Below, one piece after another: positions 56,900 to 64,000 of a DNA stretch of 64,000 nt. Location of the stretch: NCBI RefSeq assembly GCF_001412655.1, contig NZ_CP012996.1, positions 3,658,001 to 3,722,000 of the forward strand. The letters are read 5' to 3'. The stretch's first letter is position 1, and every line of letters starts with the position of its first letter. Below the pieces are notes generated by a model. That model was given only the letters and a program-made list of their open reading frames with translations, did no database searches and was not told the origin of the DNA. The stretch comes from Pedobacter sp. PACM 27299 (GTDB lineage: Bacteria; Bacteroidota; Bacteroidia; Sphingobacteriales; Sphingobacteriaceae). Both the position numbers and the translations under genes were made by a program.

Positions 56900-57583
56900 T
56901 TAATCAATTAATGGCAATAGTTCTATTAGGTTGTGGATGATCTGATCAGGCTGAGCGGTTTGCAGCTGGGCAGCAGTATGTGCACCCGTGGTGATGCCGA
57001 TACTCAATCCGCAGCCTGCATTCTGTCCCTCTTCTATATCAATTATTGAATCTCCAATTTTAACTACACTTCCCGGATCCGTAATATCGAATCGTTTCAT
57101 TGCGAAATCAATCATATCCGGGTCAGGTCTGTTACCAGGCACGTCTGAAGCCGTCACTAAGGCATCAAAATCTACTCCTTCTTTCCATCCCAATTTCTCG
57201 ATGATGGAGCTTGCAGTAGGCCTGTCGTATCCTGTATTGAGCACAGCCAGAATATTCCTCTCCTTTAATGCCGAAAATACTTTGATGGCATTGGGCTGAG
57301 GCAATATTTCTTCTTTCGCGTAAGCATCGGTCAGGCTGATGATAAATTCTTCGTAAATCTTTGTGGTCAGCGCTTCGTCTGTGATTCTGCCATAAGTAGA
57401 AAGTACAGAGCGGATGGCTTGTCTTTTTTCTTTACCGGCTCCCTGAGCCAGTACTTCATCCAAACTAAATTCGAAACCGGCATTGTTAATGGCATTTCTG
57501 AGCGTCTTATAAACTAGGTTATCTTCATTCACTGTAGTTCCCGCCATATCGAAAACTACCATTGCTATTTTATTCTTTTTCAT
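56900..57583 (-). CDS. Phosphonatase-like HAD hydrolase
   Basis: The 227-residue HAD enzyme starts VVFDMAGTTVNEDNL, with the nucleophile Asp and the DxAGT pattern of phosphonoacetaldehyde hydrolases rather than the usual DxDGT. The cap has GAGKEKRQAI, whose lysine could play the role of the Schiff-base lysine of phosphonatase, followed by the ALVTASDVPGNRPDPDMI and VGDSxxDIEEG-type motifs (here KIGDSIIDIEEGQNAG). This resembles the PhnX-like/phosphonatase-like family of unclear substrate. Next to an 11-bp inverted repeat pair that may be its operator. Confidence 0.85.
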   Translation of the reverse strand: MKKNKIAMVVFDMAGTTVNEDNLVYKTLRNAINNAGFEFSLDEVLAQGAGKEKRQAIRSVLSTYGRITDEALTTKIYEEFIISLTDAYAKEEILPQPNAIKVFSALKERNILAVLNTGYDRPTASSIIEKLGWKEGVDFDALVTASDVPGNRPDPDMIDFAMKRFDITDPGSVVKIGDSIIDIEEGQNAGCGLSIGITTGAHTAAQLQTAQPDQIIHNLIELLPLID

Positions 57584-57590
57584 ATCAATT

Positions 57591-57641
57591 TGCTAAACAT
57601 TGTTTAATTAAGCTAATACCTAATCCAGTGAATGTTTAGCA
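57591..57641. promoter_or_regulatory. Inverted 11-bp repeat pair upstream of the phosphonatase-like gene
   Basis: TGCTAAACATT (57591-57601) and AATGTTTAGCA (57631-57641), perfect complements with centres 40 bases apart, directly upstream of the ATG. Candidate operator, regulator unknown. Apart from this, 57584-57870 shows no clear signal. Confidence 0.4.
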
Positions 57642-57870
57642 AAACTAAACTTTGTTTATAAATACTAGTTGGATCTTATATTAAGTTTTTGTTAATTCTT
57701 GATTACGGTTTGACCTTGAAAGAGGAAGAATTCAGCAGAAAAGGAAAGGGCTCAGCTGCCCAGGAAAAGCAAGTCCGCAGCAGCCTCAGATTAGGCTAAA
57801 ACCGACAGGCTTTATTGGGCTTGCAGTTCTAAAAAAATCGGACTAAATTGTAGGATACAAATGCTGAAGA

Positions 57871-59445
57871 ATGCTGGATAACTTCCCTTTTTACCTGAGT
57901 TTAATTGTGGCCATTGTATTGCTGATCATGCTGGCCAACAAAATAAAAGTTGCCTATCCGGTATTACTGGTGGTGGCAGGATTACTCATCAGCTTTATTC
58001 CTGAGGTCCCTACCATCCACATTGACCCGGAATTGATTTTCTTTATCTTCCTACCTCCGCTGCTTTATGAGGCAGCCTGGGGAATTTCCTGGAAAGAGCT
58101 CTGGCGCTGGCGGCGCATCATTACCAGTTTCGCCTTTGTGGTGGTTTTCCTGACTGCAATATCAGTAGCGTTTGTGGCCAATCATTTTATCCCTGGTTTT
58201 TCATTGGTACTGGGCTTTTTACTGGGTGGCATTGTATCTCCGCCAGATGCGGTCAGTGCGGGCGCGATATTGAAATTTGTGAAAGTCCCCAAAAGGATGT
58301 CCTCCATATTAGAAGGAGAAAGCCTGTTGAACGATGCGTCCTCCCTGATTATTTTTCGTTTTGCTTTGATTGCAGTAGCCACCGGTCAGTTTGTCTGGTA
58401 TGAAGCTGCGCTGAGTTTTAGCTGGATGTTAATTGGTGGTGTAGGCATTGGATTACTGGTGGGCTGGATTTTCATGAAAGCCCATAAATATCTCCCTACG
58501 GATACCAATATGGATATTGTATTGACGATAGTAACGCCATACATCATGTACCTTGCTGCGGAAGAGGTACACAGTTCAGGGGTATTGGCGGTGGTGAGTG
58601 GCGGCCTCCTCTTGTCGAACAAGCGGCATTTATTTCTTAGTAGCACCTCGCGTTTGCAGGGTGTGAATTTCTGGGAAAGTCTCTGTTTTGTGTTGAATGG
58701 CTTAGTATTTATGCTGATAGGTTTAGACTTACCTGAGATTACTGCAGGGCTTGAGGGTGTGAGTACCTCATCGGCAATCGGTTATGGGGTATTAATTACA
58801 GGGGTATTGATCGTAGGACGAATTTTATCGGCCTATGGTGCGGTATTGGTGACTTTAGTTGCCCGTAACTTTATTACGGTAGCTGATACCAGAAGTCCGG
58901 GCTATAAAGTTCCTTTTATATTGGGCTGGACGGGCATGCGCGGTGTAGTTTCTCTGGCAGCGGCATTATCTATTCCTTTACATCTGCCTGACGGTACACC
59001 ATTCCCGCAAAGAAACCTGATCCTTTTCATCACCTTTGTGGTGATCCTTTTGACTTTACTGCTCCAGGGTTTAACCCTGCCCTATCTGATCCGGAAAATA
59101 CAAATCCCCAATATGGACGAGAGTTTATCGGAGGAGGAAGCCTATCATCAGATCAGGAAGCAATTGGCGAGTCATGCTTTGGCGCACCTCAATACGCATT
59201 ACAAGGAACAGCTGAATCATCAGCCTGTGCTGCAGCAAATGGCAAAAAAATGGGAGCAAAATGTGACTGTAAGAGATGGTGAGCTGATGGTGGAAGAATG
59301 CAAAGTCATTTACATTGACATTTTAAATCAACAAAGAGATTTTCTGCATCAGAAAAACAACGAGGAAGTAACGCTTAATGAAGAGGTCATTAGAAAACAT
59401 TTAAGGTTTTTGGACATGGAGGAAGAAAAGTTGAATTTTCTGTAA
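57871..59445 (+). CDS. Na+/H+ antiporter of the CPA1/NhaP type
   Basis: The 524-residue inner-membrane protein has about 12 membrane segments (first 420 residues) and a cytoplasmic helical tail (about 430-524). It shows the CPA1 marks: FLPPLLYEAAW near residue 65, LGGIVSPPDAVSAGAI near 120, and the ion-binding ND in EGESLLNDASSLI near 155, plus GWTGMRGVVSLAAALSIP near 345. It exchanges sodium or potassium for protons and helps with salt or pH stress. It is a single gene upstream of the sigma-factor operon; the 51-base gap to the sigma gene holds that gene's promoter. Confidence 0.92.
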   Translation: MLDNFPFYLSLIVAIVLLIMLANKIKVAYPVLLVVAGLLISFIPEVPTIHIDPELIFFIFLPPLLYEAAWGISWKELWRWRRIITSFAFVVVFLTAISVAFVANHFIPGFSLVLGFLLGGIVSPPDAVSAGAILKFVKVPKRMSSILEGESLLNDASSLIIFRFALIAVATGQFVWYEAALSFSWMLIGGVGIGLLVGWIFMKAHKYLPTDTNMDIVLTIVTPYIMYLAAEEVHSSGVLAVVSGGLLLSNKRHLFLSSTSRLQGVNFWESLCFVLNGLVFMLIGLDLPEITAGLEGVSTSSAIGYGVLITGVLIVGRILSAYGAVLVTLVARNFITVADTRSPGYKVPFILGWTGMRGVVSLAAALSIPLHLPDGTPFPQRNLILFITFVVILLTLLLQGLTLPYLIRKIQIPNMDESLSEEEAYHQIRKQLASHALAHLNTHYKEQLNHQPVLQQMAKKWEQNVTVRDGELMVEECKVIYIDILNQQRDFLHQKNNEEVTLNEEVIRKHLRFLDMEEEKLNFL

Positions 59446-59484
59446 ATCCCGCTGAGAAATGTTTAATTCTCGATAAGTATATTT

Positions 59485-59492
59485 TATATTTG
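59485..59492 (+). promoter_or_regulatory. TAnnTTTG box four bases before the sigma-factor ATG
   Basis: TATATTTG, exact consensus, then GTGC and the ATG at 59497. A TGTTT-like stretch lies about 20 bases upstream. Third case of the box-N4-ATG layout in this window. Confidence 0.6.
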
Positions 59493-59496
59493 GTGC

Positions 59497-60039
59497 ATGG
59501 TGGGGGAAGATCGGGGCGCACTCAACATCGATGAATTTGAAGTACTTTTTCGCAGGAATCATAAATTCTTGTGTATGATTGCTATGGACTACGTTCATGA
59601 TCAGTTTATTGCAGAAGATCTGGTTCAGGAGTTTTTCATCAACTACTGGCAACGAAAGGATCTGGTCAAGTTCAGCAGCAGTTTTGAAGCTTATGCAAGG
59701 AGGGCGGTAAAATATAAGAGTATTGACTACCTCCGGAAAATCGCTACAGCTCAGAAGCGCAATACAATGCTCGCAATTTCCGAAGCACAACTGGCGATCG
59801 CAGACGATACAGAAGACCAGGATCTTCAGCAGCAGCGCTATATCAAGATCATAGAGATGATTCAGTCTTTGCCAGAGGAACGCAGAAAGGTTTTTATGCT
59901 CCATGCCATGGATAAACTCAGTCATGCGCAGATCGCTGAAAAACAAAGCATCTCTATCAATACCGTAAAAACTCAGCTGCGCAGGGCTTATGCTGCCTTA
60001 AGGACCAAAACACTTGGGCTGCTAATTGGAATACTGTAA
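59497..60039 (+). CDS. ECF-type RNA polymerase sigma factor (Bacteroidota FecI-like)
   Basis: The 180-residue sigma factor has region 2 (about 10-80; AEDLVQEFFINYW and the FEAYARRAVKYKSIDYL promoter-melting stretch) and region 4 (about 120-175; LPEERRKVFMLHAMDKLSHAQIAEKQSISINTVKTQ, quoted here as LPEERRKVFMLH and SINTVKTQLRRAYAAL). It lacks region 3. The anti-sigma FecR and a SusC with an STN domain follow, the standard cell-surface signalling cassette of this phylum. Confidence 0.93.
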   Translation: MVGEDRGALNIDEFEVLFRRNHKFLCMIAMDYVHDQFIAEDLVQEFFINYWQRKDLVKFSSSFEAYARRAVKYKSIDYLRKIATAQKRNTMLAISEAQLAIADDTEDQDLQQQRYIKIIEMIQSLPEERRKVFMLHAMDKLSHAQIAEKQSISINTVKTQLRRAYAALRTKTLGLLIGIL

Positions 60040-60138
60040 TATTTTACCCGCTATAAACCAACGTGTTGTAATTTAATCACTTCTTTTTTTCCATCTACTG
60101 TCACCCATCTCCTACTTCTTTACGACACAGTGTTGATT

Positions 60139-61320
60139 ATGGAGAATAACCTCATACCTTTTGATCCGGATTCGGATAAAGTTCTGGAAAAACTGGAAGC
60201 AGATCAAGCTGCCGGTCTGGAACTGAATGCTGAACAAGAAAACCTGCTGAAAGAACTTCAAGGAATCAGAGCGGAGGCTGGGGCAGCTTTAAAAGCCTAT
60301 CATGTTTTCGATACGGATCGTAAATGGGCGGAGTTCAAACAGCAAATCGCAGCTGAGGATACTGTTCAGGAAAAAAACCATCAGCCGATCAGTTTATGGC
60401 TCAGGATCTCTGCTGCTGCTGCGGCCATATTTATCATTGCAGGTATAGGATTAGTTTTCCAGAAAACCAGTCAGCAGCCTCAGCAGTCGGCTAATGTTTT
60501 TCTAAATGACATTCCAGCTGGAAAACAATCGGCAACGTTAACCCTGGACAACGGTCAGAAAATTGTGTTATCAGGGGCAGGTAACGGACAAGTCACTAAG
60601 GAATCAGGCATTGTGATCAGTAAATCAGCAGATGGACAGCTGCAATACCGCGTAGGCGCTCAGGATGTTGAGGCTTCCAGTAAAATACATACTTTATCAA
60701 CTGGCAATGGAGAAACCTATAGGCTGCAATTACCAGACCATACCGAAATATGGTTGAATTCGGCTTCCAGCATAAAGTTCCCAGCGTCTTTTGACGGTCT
60801 GAAAGACCGTAAAGTAGAACTAAAAGGAGAAGCATATTTTGAGATTGCACAAGATAAGGAACATCCTTTTATCGTAAAAACAGCGCAGCAGGAAGTTCAG
60901 GTTTTAGGGACACATTTCAATATCAACAGCGATTCTGATCAACAAAACACCAGAACGACCTTATTGGAGGGCAGTCTCCGAATTACCAATAATGTTAAAA
61001 AAGAACAGCTGATCAAGCCGGGCGAACAGTCCTTCGTCAATGAGGGTACTGAGATCCTTGTTTCACCGGCCGACCTCAAATCTACAATGGCCTGGAAAAA
61101 CGGATACTTCCGCTTTAATGGAGCAAGGATCGATGAGGTCATGTTGAAAATCAGCCGCTGGTATGACCTGGAGGTTTCCTATCAGGGGCCGATAACTAAA
61201 GAAAGATTCAGTGGGAACATCTCCCGAAATAAAAATATCAGCGAGGTACTCAATATGCTGAGCTATTCTAAAGCAGTTAAATTTAAGGTTGAAGGAAGGA
61301 GGCTGACGGTTATGCAATAA
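60139..61320 (+). CDS. FecR-family anti-sigma factor
   Basis: From the ATG at 60139 the protein has 393 residues. A cytoplasmic part (about 1-85) would hold the sigma factor, followed by one membrane helix (LRISAAAAAIFIIAGIGLVF, about 88-107). The periplasmic FecR domain (about 125-310; NSASSIKFPASF and GEAYFEIAQDKEHPFIVKT, quoted in part) receives the signal, and a DUF4974-like C-terminal domain (about 320-393; FSGNISRNKNISEVLNMLSY) contacts the STN domain of SusC. An upstream GTG at 60130 is possible. Confidence 0.92.
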   Translation: MENNLIPFDPDSDKVLEKLEADQAAGLELNAEQENLLKELQGIRAEAGAALKAYHVFDTDRKWAEFKQQIAAEDTVQEKNHQPISLWLRISAAAAAIFIIAGIGLVFQKTSQQPQQSANVFLNDIPAGKQSATLTLDNGQKIVLSGAGNGQVTKESGIVISKSADGQLQYRVGAQDVEASSKIHTLSTGNGETYRLQLPDHTEIWLNSASSIKFPASFDGLKDRKVELKGEAYFEIAQDKEHPFIVKTAQQEVQVLGTHFNINSDSDQQNTRTTLLEGSLRITNNVKKEQLIKPGEQSFVNEGTEILVSPADLKSTMAWKNGYFRFNGARIDEVMLKISRWYDLEVSYQGPITKERFSGNISRNKNISEVLNMLSYSKAVKFKVEGRRLTVMQ

Positions 61321-61529
61321 AAACTACCTGAATTCTAATTGCCAGAGGAACGATTTGTGATCCACCCTATCAGGATCCACCATGATTGGCTGATCATCAG
61401 ATAACAATACCAGTCCGACGCCAATCGAACTGGTACACGTAAGGCTGGCTATCCACAAAAAATTGTCAACTAACCGCTAAAGGCCGCGATCGAAAATACA
61501 AGGCCAGAAGCTACAACCGAACTATACAA

Positions 61530-64000
61530 ATGTACAAAAATTGCATCCATCTGCTGTGCTTCCTGCACGGGCAGTATAAATTATGGAGAATCATGAAGCT
61601 AACCACTTTTCTCTTATTTGCATTTATCATGCAAGTCAGTGCCGGAACCTATGCCCAGAAAATCACTTTATCTGTGAAAAATGAGGAACTGTTCAATGTT
61701 TTTGATAAAATCAGTGATCAGAGCGGCTATGATTTTATTGTCATTTATTCCCTGCTGAAAGATGCGCACAAAGTAAACATCAATGTAAAAGATGCCCCAT
61801 TAAAAGAGGTACTGGATCAGATCTTTAAAGACCAGCCATTGGAATTCAGCATCAACAACAAGACCGTATTGATCAAGAAAAAGGAAAGCAGTTTTATTGA
61901 TCAGCTGATCCAGCGTTTTCAGGAAATTGAGGTGAGAGGAAAAGTGCTGGATGAGCATAACCTTCCCCTTCCGGGAGCAACGGTAAAGGTTAAAGGAACA
62001 AAAAAGCAGGTGCTGACGAATTCAGAGGGCGCATTTAGCCTGAGTCGTATTGATGAGAATGCGGTCCTTGTCATTTCATTTCTGGGTTATCAGAATAAGG
62101 AAGTCGCCGCTCAGGAAAATATGGGCAGTATCAATTTGACGGAGCAAACCGGGCAGCTGGAAGAAGTGACCGTTTCTACAGGATACCAGACTTTACCAAA
62201 AGAACGCGTGACGGGTGCATTTTCCAGCGTACCTGCAAAGCAGCTTGAGCAGCAAAGACTCAGCAGTCTGGGCTCTTTACTTGAAGGCAGGGTTGCAGGA
62301 TATAACAATGGCCTGATCAGAGGGACAACCTCTATGAAAGGTGTCACCAGTCCGTTATATGTAATCGATGGTTTTCCAGTAGAAAACACAAAATACAATA
62401 CTACAGGATCAATTACGGAGAATGTACCGGGTCTGAATCTGGAAGATATTGAATCGATCACCGTCCTGAAAGACGCTGCGGCGGCCTCTATTTACGGCGC
62501 AAGAGCGGCAAATGGGGTGATTGTGATTGTGACAAAAAAGCCTAAAAAAGGCAAACCTCAGATCTCTGCCTCCAGCACATTTACACTTTCCTCAGGCGCT
62601 TTATATACCGACAACCTGACTAATTCGGCAGATATTATTGATCTGGAAAGAGAATGGGAAAGAAACAATCCAAAGTTAAAAGCTGCAAATTCGGCTGCTT
62701 ATGCAGCGAATGTATTGACAAATATGGGCTATCAAAGCCAGGGCATTAAAGCTATTCTTGCAAAATATGCAGGAACATTGACGCAGTCGCAATTGGAGGA
62801 CAAGTTAAATCAGCTGGCTTCTTCCGGTTATCAATACTATGATGATGTAGAAAAATACAGCAAACGTGATCCTTTCTATCAGCAATACAATGTCAATGTT
62901 GGCAGTGCTTCTGAAAGCAACTCCTTTTATTCGTCATTGACCTACCGTAATAATAAGTCGGCAGACAAATATACGAAAGATGAAAGCCTGGGTTTAAACA
63001 TTAACAACATCACAAAAATCAATAAATGGCTGACCTTGGAACTCAGCAATTACCTTTCTTATAACGGCGGGAAACAGCAGAATTACAACACCTTATCACC
63101 ACAATACACTTTCCTGCCTTATGACCGTCTGAAAAATACCGATGGCAGCAATTTTATTTCTACAGGGGCTTCCAGACTGAGTGCGAATACCTTATCGCTG
63201 ATCAATAGCAACGGCCTCTACAATGTGGACATTAACCCATTGGATGAGCAAAGCAAAAACCTTGGGCAATTGAAAAGTTTCAACAACAGGTCCTTCGTTA
63301 AATTAAATGCGGAGATCACGCCATGGCTGTCTTACCGTTCTACTTTTCAATACGAGTTTAGTTCAGATCGTTTCAATAGGCTGTACGACAAAAGCACTTA
63401 CTATGTAAGAAATATGGTCAACAGCTTTGCGACGAAGGTTGCCAATGGGCCGGTTACTTTTAACCTGCCGTATGGAAACATCAATTACGATCAGGATCAG
63501 TTCACTTCTTCTTATAATTTCCGTCAGCAATTCAATATCGACAAAACCTTTGGAGATAAACATAACCTGACGGCCATCGTGGGTACAGAAATCAGAAATG
63601 CCAAGCTGGAATTCGAAGATCAATACCTATATAATTACGATCCGAATGTATTGACCTTTGACCTCATCAATGCCAAATCCTTAGGACTCTTACAGGGGCC
63701 GATTCTGGGTGGTGGAAATTTTTCGAGTAGTAACATAGCCAGTCAGCGGGAAAATGTTAACAGATTCGTCTCTATTTATGCGAATGCGGGTTATGCGTAC
63801 GACAGTAAATACCTGCTTACCGGAAGTTTGCGCTGGGACCGTTCTAACTTATGGGGGACCAATTCAAAATATCAGAATAAACCACTATGGTCTGTCGGTG
63901 CCGGATGGAATATTTACAAAGAGTCTTTCTTTAATGTGGATTGGGTAGACCTGTTAAAATTAAGGGTGTCGCATGGTATTGCCGGAAATATTTCCAAAGA
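61530..64000 (+). CDS. SusC-family TonB-dependent transducer with STN domain, partial at the right edge
   Basis: The visible 823 residues begin at the ATG at 61530 (MYKNCIHLLCFLHGQYKLW), a start commonly seen in this group, though MKLTTFLLFAF at 61593 is the alternative. Then come the secretin/TonB N-terminal STN domain (about 43-110; ITLSVKNEELFNVFDKI, DAPLKEVLDQIF), a CarboxypepD_reg-like domain (about 128-200; LPLPGATVKVKGTKK), a plug with SLGSLLEGRVAG and YGARAANGVIVIVTKK, and the barrel. The STN domain contacts FecR, so this protein both imports and reports its ligand. Its SusD partner should lie beyond 64000. No stop codon in the visible frame was found. Confidence 0.9.
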   Translation, partial: MYKNCIHLLCFLHGQYKLWRIMKLTTFLLFAFIMQVSAGTYAQKITLSVKNEELFNVFDKISDQSGYDFIVIYSLLKDAHKVNINVKDAPLKEVLDQIFKDQPLEFSINNKTVLIKKKESSFIDQLIQRFQEIEVRGKVLDEHNLPLPGATVKVKGTKKQVLTNSEGAFSLSRIDENAVLVISFLGYQNKEVAAQENMGSINLTEQTGQLEEVTVSTGYQTLPKERVTGAFSSVPAKQLEQQRLSSLGSLLEGRVAGYNNGLIRGTTSMKGVTSPLYVIDGFPVENTKYNTTGSITENVPGLNLEDIESITVLKDAAAASIYGARAANGVIVIVTKKPKKGKPQISASSTFTLSSGALYTDNLTNSADIIDLEREWERNNPKLKAANSAAYAANVLTNMGYQSQGIKAILAKYAGTLTQSQLEDKLNQLASSGYQYYDDVEKYSKRDPFYQQYNVNVGSASESNSFYSSLTYRNNKSADKYTKDESLGLNINNITKINKWLTLELSNYLSYNGGKQQNYNTLSPQYTFLPYDRLKNTDGSNFISTGASRLSANTLSLINSNGLYNVDINPLDEQSKNLGQLKSFNNRSFVKLNAEITPWLSYRSTFQYEFSSDRFNRLYDKSTYYVRNMVNSFATKVANGPVTFNLPYGNINYDQDQFTSSYNFRQQFNIDKTFGDKHNLTAIVGTEIRNAKLEFEDQYLYNYDPNVLTFDLINAKSLGLLQGPILGGGNFSSSNIASQRENVNRFVSIYANAGYAYDSKYLLTGSLRWDRSNLWGTNSKYQNKPLWSVGAGWNIYKESFFNVDWVDLLKLRVSHGIAGNISK

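Noticed and set aside
61359..61381. Direct repeat GATCCACC, twice 15 bases apart, before the STN-SusC gene
   Set aside because: Short, with no second pair or symmetry; likely chance, although an ECF-sigma target promoter should be somewhere here.

Overview
The window looks like chromosome of a Bacteroidota bacterium of the family Sphingobacteriaceae, probably Pedobacter or a close relative. The reasons are paired SusC/SusD outer-membrane glycan importers, an ECF sigma/FecR/SusC-with-STN signalling locus, a CzcA-TolC fusion, moderate-to-low GC, Bacteroidota-type promoters (TAnnTTTG boxes) and almost no Shine-Dalgarno sequences. The genus is inferred. I found no rRNA, tRNA, CRISPR array, insertion sequence or phage module.

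Layout. 1-2526: minus-strand operon of a flavin disulfide oxidoreductase and an OpuC/ProU-type osmoprotectant ABC transporter (the permease runs off the left edge). 2734-8663: heavy-metal efflux operon made of a His-rich small protein, a CzcA-type RND pump fused to its TolC-like outer-membrane channel, and a lipoprotein adaptor. 8781-17352: MscS channel, lipoprotein, EcsC-like protein, TetR regulator, Qnr-like pentapeptide protein, DUF2809 protein, and a MocR-type regulator with a neighbour that seems to share its operator. 17689-23098: L-fucose operon (GH29 fucosidase, sodium symporter, lipoprotein mutarotase, L-fuconate dehydratase, SDR dehydrogenase). 23193-26708: a decayed gene, an SDR and an FUSC protein. 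27013-45396: polysaccharide utilisation locus with a GntR regulator, SusC, SusD, GH95 fucosidase, a clan GH-D alpha-galactosidase-like enzyme, GH36 alpha-galactosidase, a SGNH acetylesterase, a second GH95 on the other strand, and a divergent AraC regulator broken by a frameshift. 45409-57583: a phosphatase with a Pho-box-like repeat, S41 protease, PPC/DUF296 protein, two HxlR regulators, KatG, an AlkD-like protein, a dead DUF6266-type gene, a COG0523 metallochaperone under twin palindromes, and a phosphonatase-like HAD. 57871-64000: Na+/H+ antiporter and an ECF sigma, FecR anti-sigma, SusC transducer cascade that runs off the right edge.

Together, 17689-23098 and 27013-44191 read as one catabolic programme. 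Surface SusC/SusD capture a glycan carrying alpha-L-fucose, alpha-galactose and acetyl groups. Periplasmic GH95, GH36, GH-D, GH29 and acetylesterase strip it. The released fucose is epimerised, imported with sodium and oxidised by the non-phosphorylated fuconate route. No endo-acting backbone enzyme is visible, so the substrate may be a galactose-based fucogalactan or a pre-cut side chain.

The most interesting regulatory signals are TGTATCC repeats at exactly 30-bp spacing in front of two genes near the MocR regulator, twin 15-bp palindromes at the COG0523 gene, three tandem 11-bp repeats before the phosphatase, and three unrelated genes whose TAnnTTTG box ends exactly four bases before the ATG. 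All functional calls come from reading motifs; no database search was run.
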